This document shows positions 27,501 to 38,800 of a DNA stretch of 64,000 nucleotides, one piece after another (the first letter of the stretch is position 1; each line of letters begins with the position of its first letter). Source of the stretch: Brugia malayi (Eukaryota; Nematoda; Chromadorea; Rhabditida; Onchocercidae); assembly GCF_000002995.4 (NCBI RefSeq), contig NW_025062475.1, forward strand, positions 8,250,187-8,314,186, given 5' to 3'. Position numbers and translations under genes: made by a program. A model generated the notes under the pieces. The model had not been told where the DNA came from and made no database searches. It was given only the letters and a program-made list of their open reading frames with translations.

Positions 27501-27530
27501 GCACCAGGATGTCGTGGATCTTTGAATTAG
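12559..27530 (+). CDS. set-2: Histone H3K4 methyltransferase SET-2/SETD1, COMPASS catalytic subunit (full-length model)
   Basis: Nuclear enzyme methylating H3 Lys4 in COMPASS. Exons: 12559-12702, 13199-13288, 13465-13562, 13736-13908, 14105-14235, 14461-14617, 15021-15362, 15559-15731, 16081-16120, 16380-16561, 16963-17016, 17360-17608, 17853-17968, 18143-18205, 18632-18677, 18911-19025, 19141-19325, 19613-19655, 20092-20233, 20774-20882, 21043-21189, 21295-21450, 21936-22042, 22289-22445, 22776-22984, 23345-23568, 23924-24002, 24136-24208, 24526-24742, 24935-25095, 25252-25383, 25503-25553, 25682-25807, 26082-26201, 26852-27052, 27300-27530. This gives about 1602 aa, similar to C. elegans SET-2 as I recall it. 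An RRM (about 90-165) has [12 protein letters not shown] and [15 protein letters not shown], as in SETD1A/B. Ser-rich and poly-Glu middle segments follow. C-terminal parts are a WIN motif (GCARTEGYY), N-SET, SET ([19 protein letters not shown]) and post-SET ([10 protein letters not shown]). The 16120, 24526 and 22289 boundaries are less certain; an alternative start at 22208 stays in frame. The middle junction (18.2-18.9 kb) is ambiguous. The intron after 20882 is GC-AG. Confidence 0.93.
18143..18284 (+). other. set-2: Alternative terminal exon ending the RRM half of SETD1 at an in-frame TAG
   Basis: Read in the frame carried from the preceding exons, this exon encodes a Ser/Glu/Asp-rich stretch ([18 protein letters not shown]) typical of SETD1 and then stops at TAG 18282-18284. 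The next two bases are GT, so the stop is the last codon before a possible donor. Ending here gives a 618-aa RRM protein without the SET domain. The alternative donor at 18205 (AG/GTGGTC) followed by a 46-nt exon at 18632-18677 and then 18911 keeps one frame through to the SET domain. Confidence 0.6.
18796..18801 (+). terminator. Internal poly(A) signal within the SETD1 locus
   Basis: An AATAAA about 510 nt after the in-frame TAG at 18282-18284 and about 110 nt before the acceptor at 18910. The stop-to-signal-to-acceptor layout resembles the end of an upstream nematode operon gene, but AATAAA is frequent in AT-rich DNA. Confidence 0.4.
18903..18916 (+). promoter_or_regulatory. set-2: Candidate trans-splice acceptor and internal ATG for a SET-only isoform
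   Basis: TTATTTAG ends at 18910 and is followed by GAT then ATG at 18914-18916, in frame with the entire SET half. Starting here gives 993 aa lacking the RRM. A 3-nt leader is typical of spliced-leader mRNAs in nematodes. C. elegans set-2 is known to make long and short products, which makes such an isoform plausible. The same site also works as an ordinary cis acceptor in phase 0. Confidence 0.45.
20883..21042 (+). other. GC-AG intron in set-2
   Basis: The exon ending TTTGAG is followed by GCAAGT. Reading on would reach a stop within a few codons. Joining to the acceptor ATAG at 21042 preserves the frame (SDPVSFE then LVASSPMD). AG/GCAAGT is the standard consensus of the minor GC-AG intron class. 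Confidence 0.75.
21472..21540. repeat. Short tandem repeat in a set-2 intron
   Basis: Three copies of an AGCGAGA(A)TAAC core, two of them extended with AACAAAATTTT, begin about 20 nt after the donor at 21450. The position right at the 5' end of the intron suggests local slippage duplication. Confidence 0.75.
22050..22096. repeat. ATT trinucleotide microsatellite
   Basis: Mostly ATT units with two interruptions, located in the set-2 intron just after the donor at 22042. It is likely length-polymorphic. Confidence 0.75.
23440..23517 (+). repeat. Coding purine repeat (poly-Glu tract) in set-2
   Basis: GAA/GAG-rich coding repeat giving an acidic run of mostly Glu, followed by Gln/Glu. It lies inside the exon 23345-23568 and stays in frame with the conserved segment [13 protein letters not shown]. 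Acidic tracts are common in SETD1 linkers. The antisense strand reads as poly-Ser but is only a shadow. Confidence 0.8.
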
Positions 27531-27610
27531 TAATTTCAGTTAATTGATCATTATCTTCGCTGCCACATATTAGAGAACGCCTCAGGTTGCATTACTTGGA
27601 ATTTTGTTGC

Positions 27611-27616
27611 AATAAA
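27611..27616 (+). terminator. Poly(A) signal of set-2
   Basis: AATAAA lies 81 nt after the set-2 stop codon (TAG, 27528-27530), implying a short 3' UTR. Confidence 0.7.
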
Positions 27617-29848
27617 GAAATAATTTAGTGGATATATTTGATTTTACATGGATTTGATATTCGTAGGTGTTCCTGAAACTAATAGCTTTCATGTCTGTGA
27701 AATCGGTGAACGTGCTTCTAACGATTAAGTTAGGGTTCCTTTTCGTTTTTAATCTACAAAATGTTTGGAATCATGAAGCATAAATAAGAACAACATATTA
27801 CAACATCTCGTTTTTATTTTCCTGAGGCGTTTTAGTGTGGATCTAGTTTGCTACCTCTAGTTCGGTCTCATACATACATAACGCTATAAAGCGTTTACAC
27901 TTCATAAAATTTTTATCAGCATTCCAGGATAGTAAACCTGCCCTGTTGTTCAATCCGTTTTTTCCAAACTTTTATGCAGTTGAGAGTTGCCAGTATCTTC
28001 TATAGTCCTTGACTAAGTAGTTCAGAGGAAGAGAATGAAGTGGAAGTCAAGTAATGAAAGTAATTAAGAGGTGTCGTCAAATCAAGGTCAAGTGACTGGA
28101 ATCAAGTTATTATATGGATTAAAGAAACAAGGCTTTGTAGGGCTTAGGCTTAGAATTGCTAGTATAATGACGAGAAACGCGTCATTTGCGTTGCTCTGCA
28201 GAACAAGTCAAAAAAAAAAAAAAAAAAGAAATACAAGGCAACAACTCGAAACGTTATGAAAGCATTTAGGACTCAATGTTAACAGAATCACTAGGTCATG
28301 TTTGTATTATAGTTTCTTTTTTTCTAAAACTTTCTTTAGTGTATTACATGTTTTCTTTTTCCATTGTCTTTTCTCTGATTCTGTGTTTCCTGTGTACTTA
28401 TATTTGTGGTCTTTTTATATTTTCACAATGATATTTTTTTTTTTGAAGACTAGAAGATTTTGTAAATTTTAAAGGTTAATGTAGGATTTCCAGTGGAATT
28501 ATGTGTGAAATAGTAACATTTTCATCAAAATTTTGGTAGTTCTAATGAGTAAGGGTGGTATCACTCTTTAATGCCTTGCCTAGTATGCATTAAAATATCA
28601 GCACTCTGTTTTTAACTGTAATACCTTATGACACTATGGAAGCCCTGTGTAGTGTGATTTGATTATGAGCAAAATAGGTAGAAGGCAGTTTCACGGTACG
28701 TTTGAAATAACAAAGCTGTAGCATGCAGTAAAAAAGACAGCAAACACTTGCAAGATGTACGACATGCTGCAAGATTATAGTCGTAAAATTACCAGTCATA
28801 CTGGTAGTAAATTTAAATTTAAAATTTAGGCAGAAGCAAACTTTTTTTTTCTTTTATTAGTTTTGTGAAGTATTTTTTTGATTTTAATATCAGCACTAAA
28901 CGAATATTGACTTTAAATAGTGAATTGGAATCATTGTTTTGTAACTTTAGCAGTAACTATAGACTGGAAAGACTAACATTGTATGGAACTTACGTATAAA
29001 TACAAATTATGATGAGCTTTTTTTTAAGAAATCTATGCAAAACTCTGATCAAGTTGAATAAGTTATTGCATAATAAGTCTATCTAATTATGATTAATAGA
29101 CTATCCTGTCTGTATGTAAACATAAACGGTGTTCATGCGAATAAATGAAATTCCGGGAGAGAATATATCCGTTGGTAATATGCTGAAAAGGGTTTTGACC
29201 AGCATGCGGAAGTTTATGTGATTTGTTGATTTTTTTGCAAGCTGTTTTTGGCTTCCATTAAGTAATATGTTGTTGCTTAGCTTTTGTATTGATATGAACA
29301 TGTGAAAATTATTGCGGAACATATAAGGCAATTTTGAATCAAAATATCGCGTGGATTTGTTAAAAATATAATTACATTTACTTTTTGTTTGTAATTGAAG
29401 CTTCTAGTTAATGAATGCTGCATATGATTGCTATCTCTCTTTTAAGACTTGGTAACTAGGAATCATTAAGTAATTAGCTTACTTCAGTACAGTAATTGCT
29501 GCAAGCTATTCAAAAACTCGTCGAGATAGCGACATCTGCATCCATCTTTGAATACGAAGATTAATTAAATCAATTTAAAATGGTGAACCATCTGTTCAGT
29601 TATTTGAATTACAAGATCATTTGGCTTAATTTATTTCCTTTAAAGAATTCAATCTTTTCATTCTCAGAAAATAACCAAATTTAAAATTTTATAAACAGTC
29701 AAATTGACCGTACAGCGGTCAAATATTTGGCAGCTTTTTTATATTGATTATTTCTACTATGGTTGGATAAATTAAAACAGTTTATAACTCGATCGGCAGA
29801 CCACATATTCAGCTGGACAAGTACCCTGGCTGCGATACGTATTTATAT

Positions 29849-29936
29849 AACTTCGCGATTTCAGCGATCCTATGTAACCGGTTCTTTCAAAATGAAGCAA
29901 AACATTTTAACAACATGCTAACTAAATTCAGGTGAG
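29849..29936 (+). promoter_or_regulatory. Possible TATA promoter with non-coding first exon
   Basis: TATTTATATAA (about 29849-29859) is followed by about 75 nt ending in CAG/GTGAGT, the best donor in this otherwise gene-free interval. It would fit a 5' UTR exon for a downstream gene such as ttc-7, or a non-coding RNA. No downstream partner exon was found. Confidence 0.2.
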
Positions 29937-32702
29937 TTACGGCAACACATAATTTGAATATTCTATTGCTGTTTAGGGAGTGTCGAGTTTTCATTTCCCT
30001 TAACTGTATCAGCGAATAGTCAATGGAAACGATGCTTATCTAAAAAATCCTTGCTAATTTCTTATTTCTTTGAAGAGATATAGTACGGCATAGTTCATTT
30101 TAGCATCAGATGACGATCAGTGGAGTAAGCTTATGAGTTTATTTTCTTCCAGGACAGAACAACGTGTAGGGTTTTAATTTTTTCAGAAAAAAAATAATTT
30201 TTAGGATCAAAACTTTACTAGTCAGAAACAGTTCTGAATTTTGCTTTAATAGTCTATTAAACTTGCTCGAATTTGTTTGTAGTGTAGTTTAGATGCAGCA
30301 CGGCACCTCAAAGAACTCAAAAGTTTTTCAGAAATCATCGAAAAATTTGCTAAGCCGAGCCCACTATTTTACTCACTGTTTGGAAAATTCAGTACTTAGT
30401 GCTTATATATGCCTAATTTTTTGAAAAGAATATAACGTTGATATAGACGAAAGATATTATGGACTAATAGCAGATGACTGGGACAATATTTTAACGGGAA
30501 CTAAAATAGATTAGTGCTTTGATGATAAACCAAAGTACTTTGACGCGACCACGTACCCAAACGGGCATGCGTAACCCTACGCTTGCAAAGTTAATGTTTC
30601 AGTATTCTTTTGAAATGGTTGCAGGTAAAGAATACATTTTTTTGATTATCAAATTTCACTAGTATTGCAATATCAGAATTCAGCTTGGGTAGTTGAATGA
30701 GAAGTAAATAGACAAAAGGCAAAAAAATCAAGGAAAGCTCAGAAAGTTCACAGAAAATCTAATAGTTTTTCCCATCGATCTACGAAGTACAGCTTTCTTT
30801 TAATTTGCCGCAAAATCATTTTCTGTTCGACAACAATGTCATTTATTCTAAATAGAACGAAAAAAGTTTTCCTCGAGAAGATGCAAAAACGATTTTATAA
30901 TTTTCCATTCTTTTTCCTGCAAAGGTGTTTTTTCAGGAAAGCGGCGTTTTGCTTTCTTGCATTCTGTTCGATTTAGTCTTTCGAAACTGTTGTTTGTTTG
31001 TAATTACTAACTTGCCATAATTTTTTTTCGGAAATAAAAAAGAAGAGCAAATTGAATTTAATCTCTTATGGGTAAGAATAAAGGTTGCTAAAAGACAATA
31101 ATTTAGACTGGACTGGATGTCATTATTAGCATATTTAATCCTGTGCTTCAATATGAGTCTGACAGCAAAGTCAAATTTGAATGACTGGTAAAACAAAATA
31201 AAGAAATTCAAAACATTCAAGTTTATCAGCATTCGATTCATCATCATTGCTAAAATTCAAATTTATTTTTGATGATAACAGTAGTAGTTTTTAAGATTTT
31301 TAATATTTTTATGCTCCCTTATATGTTTGATCTAGATGACTGAATCTCTCGCTTTCAGTTCAGATCATGCTGTTGTTAAAACATCCTACAAAAATTTACC
31401 ACAATTGTTGAATTTCATCGATTGTTAGAAGTTTCATGAATCATTGTTCCCTTTCTTTTATTTCAATTTTACTCAAAAAATTGCAAAAGATTCGTATGAA
31501 CCAATAAGCACTTATTGGAAAATTTACTTCCATTCTGAATTTTGCTTAGATGATTGCTGAGCCTTTTTCTGGCTGTGAAAAGTTACGCGCTGCATTTCGC
31601 CATAGATTCTTTTCAGGAAGCTTGGGGATATAGCTACCTTTCACAACATTCCGTCATGATGCAAAAACGAAAGTTCATTCACTCTAATAACACAATGACG
31701 AGGATGGCAAAATAAACGCGTAAGTTAGCTAAAACGATGGTAGCTATACTTTGTTTTTATTATTATATTTTGAAAGTAAATATTCGTGTAATTCGAATCT
31801 TTTTAAGAATTTCTTTTCATATGTTACATCTGAATATTTTGTGGCACTGCGAAATTCCTATCCAAATACATATAATTTTAGCTTTTTGGTAAACAAAAAA
31901 TATGCTTTCAAATTGCTATGGAGTTAGTAAAACAACATCCCAGTGCTAGCAATAAGAACAAGTGAGGTTATATTTTAATTTTCAACTTATGATAGCTGCC
32001 TTCCTTAATAATATGCCTATCCACATCATTAAATAATGTTTTTTCATTAACAATATTGATATTTTTCAAGTCATTTAATTTTTTCAAAATTACAAACAAA
32101 AAAGTTTTCATTTTCATTGTAGTGAATCTAAAAACGTTAAAACAGAAGTGCATGAGATCCTCAACGACAGACAGGTTGCTAAAAAACGATTACTGATAGC
32201 AAGAATTCGAAGGTATCAGGTGAATGATATTTTTTGTCAGATAAACAAAAATCCACTCATTTTTTCTACAATCAATGAAAAAGGAAGCGACATATTTCAA
32301 AGAGTTCATTTCAGCAAGAACTTTTCAAATAATATTTCGGTCTTTTTTGGCTTAAATCTCTACTTCGATGTTAAACGTATCGAATGAAGAATGAGTAATA
32401 CAGAAAGACGGTTTGGATTCTTTGTTCATGATTATTATGTATTATTATCCGTTAATATTATTGATGTCACCATTCATTCGCATGCGATCCTTGCCGAGTT
32501 ATCCATGCAGTTCAGATTTTCCTGTTGATGAACCGCAAGCGCTTATCCCTTGATTGCTTCATTTTCACTCCCTATTAATTTTTCGTATTAATTTTCGTAT
32601 TGCCGCAGAGTGCACATTTAGTTGAAGTGCTCTTGAAACGAAAACATGCATTCAGGAATGTGGCCAGCTCCAGAATAGCTCTTCCTTCGGGATATTCTTT
32701 CC

Positions 32703-32715
32703 GGGGGGGGGGGGG
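32703..32715 (+). repeat. G13 homopolymer
   Basis: A run of 13 G sits about 170 nt upstream of the ttc-7 start codon in AT-rich surroundings. It could affect transcription or be an unstable mononucleotide repeat. Its exact length may be unreliable. Confidence 0.8.
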
Positions 32716-32881
32716 AGAGGTATTTGTAATAACCTTCCGCAAGCTGTCCTGCACCTATGAGCGATGGGTATTTTGTGAGCCAAAATGTGTACAGTATGCG
32801 CCTCTTCTCTTAGTATTGTTGTTGTTTGCATGAGACGCAGTGATGGGCGGCATCTGCTAACCAAGAATCGTTACAGAACTA

Positions 32882-35800
32882 ATGGGTTCGAAACTGAAGG
32901 GGAGCAGACTGGAAGCAGAAGTGGACAAATGTCGTTCGGAGTGTAACTGGAGAAGGTTGGGCGATGTATTACTTTCTGTGCGCTCCAAAAATAGTGGCAT
33001 GCAACAGTTTGGGGATTTATTGCAAGCGGAATACATCATCGAGTCCTTTATTGATGAAAATTCGGGTAGATTTTTGGAAATCGATAAAAGTAGAGAGCAG
33101 ATAGATTAAATAAGCTAATCATCACTGATTGCTGTAAACAGTTCAAAAAGCAGTGTGATACACCTCTTTTGCCAGAATGTTATATGCTTATTAGGTGATT
33201 TCTCCAATTTCTGTATTCTGATTTGGAATAAAGAAATACCTTCTTCCAGAACTTTTGGAATCGACAACGGAAAATAAGAAGCATTTGGAAAAAGCAGCAA
33301 AACTTCTGTATAATACATTGCAGTCTTCAGTGGCCGAGAAATCGACAATTTATTTGGAAGCGAATTTGTTGCTTGCAAAATTGCATTATTACTGGTCCTC
33401 CACTATTTTTGTTAAATTTAATGTAAAATCAGTTTTTTGACATTTTGGATGTGATAAATAACACATAATTATGATATAAGGCTAATTTCCAAAATTCATT
33501 TTCCTGAATAATATTTGAGCAGTTTTTTGATGTCAGTGTCAAACAGAAATAATTAGAAGATTGCAAAGTTTAAAAAAAAATTAAATTTTATATTTACCAG
33601 AAACATGAGTACTTTTTGCAGCGCAGACTATGAGCAAGCGATGAAAGATATTGATAATTCTCGATTGGAATTTGGCGATACACCATTTGAATCACTACGC
33701 GATCTGCGCTTGGTTGCGGAGGCTTATGCTATAAAAGGTTCTGATTTTTTTTTAAGTACTGAAATTTTTTTAGTGGGTCTGTAAGGATCCGGAAATTTTG
33801 GATAATGTGGTATAAAAACTTGTACTTTCGCTGAGAAGATATTCACACCAGATTTTCTATATTTATTTGGAGATTCTATATGATCACCAACTACTCAAAC
33901 TTATTTTGTTTTATAAAGAAAGAAATATATGTTAAATGTAACTTTATAACATCTCGGTCAGTGCATTGGAAACCTACGTCATTAGTTTTAATGTAGATGA
34001 AGTTTGTTCAGATATGATTTTAAAGGGTTTTCCCTAGAGGCAACGATGAAGCGTTTAAAGAAGCAAGATTTGGAAAAATCTCGGATGAGGGCACTTTTCT
34101 GTTTCGAAAAGTCAGCGGAACTTGCAATATCGTATATTCAGGAGCTCGAAAAGTCAATAAATTTACAGAGCAGTTAGTACTTTTTTCCGTATCTTTAAAT
34201 TGTTAAAATTAAGATTGTTTTCGTTGGCTTTACTTACTAAAGTTTAGGGAGTGGTATGCTTTCGTCAAGTACCAATGGAACGAATGGAAAGCACCATGTT
34301 GACAGAATGGGTAATTGTGATATGTTATTTCCTTCATGACTTTATCATCGTTTGTTTTCGTCTTATTTTTTTTTTTTTAATTCATTGCAGTAAATGAATT
34401 GTGAGAAGCTACAGAATTACACAACTCATGTTATTAATAAAATTACAACGCTGTATTTATATTCAATTTTAGGAGAGTTACTGGAAACAACATTAGAAAG
34501 AGTACCCATGTTGCGTCTGAGACAGAATTTAATTGATAGACCATGGGATGATGAAGGAGTTGAATGGTATCGCCGAATTATGACATCATTAGGCGATAAA
34601 GTAGTGGGTGAAAAATTGCAACAAAGGTGTGTAACGATCAGTTAGTTCATTTTTCAACTTTAAAATTTGTGGAAATTTAGTCGTGAAAGTTCATAAGAAA
34701 TGCCGGAAATGAAAAGCTATTTTTCTACGTTTTCTTACAAGCTTTAATTTTCCAATTTTTAGTTCAGCAGATTTTCAGATTAAGTCGACAGTTAGCGGAA
34801 GTGTTGATCAGAGGTATGCCGGATTGTGGTTACATGGAGTCACAATCTGTTAGCACAAAATCACAAAACCTAAGGTTTTCTAATAAATCTGTTTGTTCAG
34901 TTTTTTTTTTTTTTTTTTTTTTTTTGAAAGTTTTATCAACATTACTGACTATTTTTTAATAAAAAATATTATTTAGGGTATAAAATCTAATAGATTTCAG
35001 TCCACTACGAACTTATGTTTCTGGACAATGAAACGAAATTTCTTTGTACTTCTCATAAATGCAAAAATTGTATTTGGTAGTTTTTTGTAGGACGGATTAC
35101 GGCGTCACGATGCTTGATGAAGTAATCGCATAATTCCGTTCACATCGCCTCGTTTTAGATATCCATATTGAATTACTTATAGAAATTTGTTCGTCGTTTT
35201 AGTTTTAAAGTAGTTGCAGCCAGATATTTTTGCAGATTTTATACTGGCTCACACAAGAGTTATTTTTCACCCGCTTCGAGGATTGAAGAAATCTTGTTGT
35301 TATTACTAATTAGCGAGGTAAATAAATGTTTCTAATTTTGTATATTGCGACATATCATAAATAGAACCGATGCTGTTGCTTGGAAATTATTTTAGGTTCT
35401 AGCGACAAAAGACGTTGTATTGAATCGAGCCGAAGAGTTGACGACTAGTCGTCAAAATTCACTACACGTAGCCAAATCAGTGTATAATTTACTTACTTTG
35501 GTTCGATTCGATTCTTTCTTTTTTGAAAATATTCAAATAATTCATCTTTTTGTTCAGAACTCTGAACTCTCAGTTTAAAACATTTTTCCATTCTGAAACA
35601 ATTATTCAAACAGTATATGTTTTTAAGGTTCTCAAAGAGAGATCTTATGTTACTTATTAGAAATTGAAATTAAACAATCACTTCAAAACTTCTAAAGATT
35701 TAATAATTTTGTCTTACAACAGTGTTTACTGATGTTCAAGTTATTAAATTTTTCCCCCCATATACATGAAGCTGAATGCTTTTCTATTTTTTTAGCGGTA

Positions 35801-38800
35801 GGCATTTTCAGATAATTAGCGTGACAGATCTGAAATGACAGATCTGAAAAATAAAAATGACAGATCTGAAAAATATAGTATCAGAAAATCTCTTTACTGC
35901 ATTGTAAGATTGCGCTGAAATGCAAAATAAGCTTCAAACAATAGCATCCTTTCAAGCGATTATTAATTTGCTAATAAATTATTACAGGCATTTTCCGAAA
36001 ATACTTAAGCAACTTTAGATATTATTTAGGTGTTATCTGCTCTGCGACAATACGAACTTTTATCAAGTATTCATGAAAAAGCAATGAAATTTGCGAACGA
36101 AGATAAATATTTATGGTTAATCTTTTGATTGAAAACTTTTAGTATTCCCTTAGAAATATTCCCGTAGATACTTTTAGTGGTGTCAACAATCTTCTCCAGG
36201 TTCCAGTTCGCTTTGACGTTACTTTGCCATGGAAGATATGTGAGAGCTTCTAGGATCTTGTCGCAGTGCTTAGCTATCGAACAATATGATGATAGTGCTC
36301 TTGCACAGCATATTTTTGCTGCCAACGTCGCGCTTGAGCATCTTGACCAATATGATGAAGGTAAGATAGTAAGAAAGTTGTTTTTTTAAAAAAATCTCGG
36401 TTACATCATGTTTATAAAAATTTCCTGGCCTATGTTCAGTCACTTTATAATATACTAGATTTTATTCTGCGAGTGTTTTCGTAAATCAAGCATAGAGAAG
36501 CGTCTTATAACTTTGTCCTTTTCAAATAAGTATATTTCAATGTTCCGGGCTTGTTCGTGCTGACATTTTCTAAAAAACAATATGTTTTGTGATCTTATTT
36601 TAGCTGTAGTTCATGCTGAAAAAGCTATGGAATTGTGCGAAGGGAATTGGCTTGCTGGACGATGTTTGCTGTTGAAAGCTGTTGCACTGAGGTGAGTCAG
36701 TAATTAAAATGAAGTCATCTACTTATGTACACATTTGTTTATATACCTATATATATATATATGTTCAAACTGTGAACGAACAGAATTAATTATTTGTCTG
36801 ATGGTATTAACGATTTTTGTTAAAAAGCCTTTTTTTTCTTACGGTTATAATCAAGATTTTGAAGAATAGAAAGCTGGTCACCAAAAATTTCATTTGCAAG
36901 GATACCAAGAGATTACCAAGTATTCGAAAATATACCGCGGGTGATGTTTCGTGACCCTCGAAAAAGCAGTTTCTCGCATTTTGAATGTGTGATTCTATAA
37001 TTCTACCATTCAAATGATTGGACTATTTGAAGCATGAAAGCAGAAACAGTAGTTCGGTACAACAATCGGAATGAAATGCGCCTGAAAGTGATAAAATTAT
37101 TTGAAGATGCTGCAGCAATGGATCCACTCGATGATCTAACTCATTATTATTGTGCCCGGCAGTATGCTATCGGTGAAGAATCTTTTAATTTTTACATAGA
37201 AAAGTATCTTTTCATTTCTAACATTTCTTGTGAACTTTCATGAACAAATTTAGAGGGATTAAAGCTAGGAAATGGACTGAAAGTTCCACACACTTTTGCT
37301 GTAATTTTTCCAGTAACTTTCATATAAAAATTGCCTAATGATGTCATAATTCGCTGGTAGCATTCATTTCCTTCATTCCATGGTCTGTCAACTAAATCAT
37401 GTCTGAAACGCAATACCGACACTTGTTCTCATGTTACTTCCAGTACCTTTGCTATAAAACTAATGAATATAAATACATATGACGTAATTTTGTTAATGTC
37501 ATGATCTGAGTAACTTTGTAGCACTTACAGCTGAATTAAAAAAATAAGGCGAAAATAAATGATAAAGGAAATAATATTTTTAGGGAAATATGTTAATTTT
37601 AGAGAAACTTTTAAAGATTTTCCAGTAAAAATGTCTCAATTTTCGAATTGTCACATCTAGTTGCTGAGGTGAAAAATGGGTTTTAAATAATTGGTTTTTA
37701 TGAAATATGCTCATTAGAAAGATTTACAGTTTATTTTTGACCATACAAGATCTGAAGTTTGAATTTCCTTTTTCTTTTTTCCAGTTTGTAGAGTGCCTTT
37801 CAGCCCGTGATTTACAAGTAGCTCGTGATTGGTGTGAAAGAACGTTGGAATTGAATCCGGAAATGCCACTCGCAATAATGCTTCTTGCATTAATTTTTAC
37901 TGCCCAGAAAGATTATAAAGCAGCACTCGAACTGATTATCGATGCTATAGAAGATTTCCCGACCAATTATCCACTTACTGTGCTTAAGTTAATGCTTGAA
38001 ATTAAATTCGGTAAATTTTTAATTTTCTAAGAAATTACAAAAACTAATTACTTCCATCCTACTTAATAATGTACATTGATTCTACTTAATATCATACATT
38101 CCCTCTAACTTTTAAAAAATATAGTCATTATTTGTTTTTTGTTTGTAGGCAGTTTACTTAAATGTTACTGTGTTTTCCCGTCATGTTTAGCCATTTCAAA
38201 ATCTAACAGTTGTCTTGGTGAGAAGAGGCACTTAATTTCATATATCACTATCGAAAACTGCAGATTTATTGTTTATTTTTTAAATAGGTCGTGTTGACGA
38301 AGCCTTGGCATCATCGCACCATTTGCTATATTTTTGGAAAAGTCGAGAAACAAGTTTTTTCGAAGAATCGAATACGCACATTGTACGAACTGGTACTGTT
38401 GTTTTTCGTTCCAAAATTTTTACTTTCATTTCTTTTTTTTTTGTATCATTTCTTACAAACGCTAAAAATATAGAACTTCTCAGATTTATATTATTTTTAC
38501 GTGACATCATCATTAAGTTGTACGAAATCTACCAGCTGTTAGAATAGAATGTTGAATGAAATAAATCTGGCGAATATCTTTTTTTCAGGAAGCGAAGAAA
38601 GTCAGAAAAATGGGCGGAATGAAAGTTTGTTGCGTTCATTGAGCAGTCGTGATGCTGTAACAGCAACACCATATATTGCTGCGGCTTCATTGGGTATTTT
38701 ATCATCCTCTGCGCTTGCGAGCATGTCTGCTAGTGTGGGAGCCAGCGATACTGCTGGTGTGTCATATTTTTTTTCAGTTAAGATGTAAGAGTGACAGAAT

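Larger units (their letters stand above)
27617..32876. other. Long intergenic interval upstream of ttc-7; no supported gene
   Basis: About 5.2 kb with no frame showing both splice context and protein-like sequence on either strand. Open frames up to 104 codons occur (for example minus 30933-31247) but look random. Points noted: a poly-A tract near 28210; a TATATAA near 29853 followed about 75 nt later by a strong donor (AATTCAG/GTGAGT near 29929-29936), possibly a non-coding first exon; a GC-rich spot near 30545-30585; and a G13 run at 32703-32715. Confidence 0.45.

Noticed and set aside
30545..30640. GC-rich spot with a short frame (MRNPTLAKLMFQ) ending at a GCAG/GTAAAG donor
   Set aside because: Only 20 codons with no partner exon. 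Probably coincidental.
30933..31247. 104-codon minus-strand open frame in the gap before ttc-7
   Set aside because: The composition is what AT-rich random sequence gives. There is no splice context and no recognisable motif.
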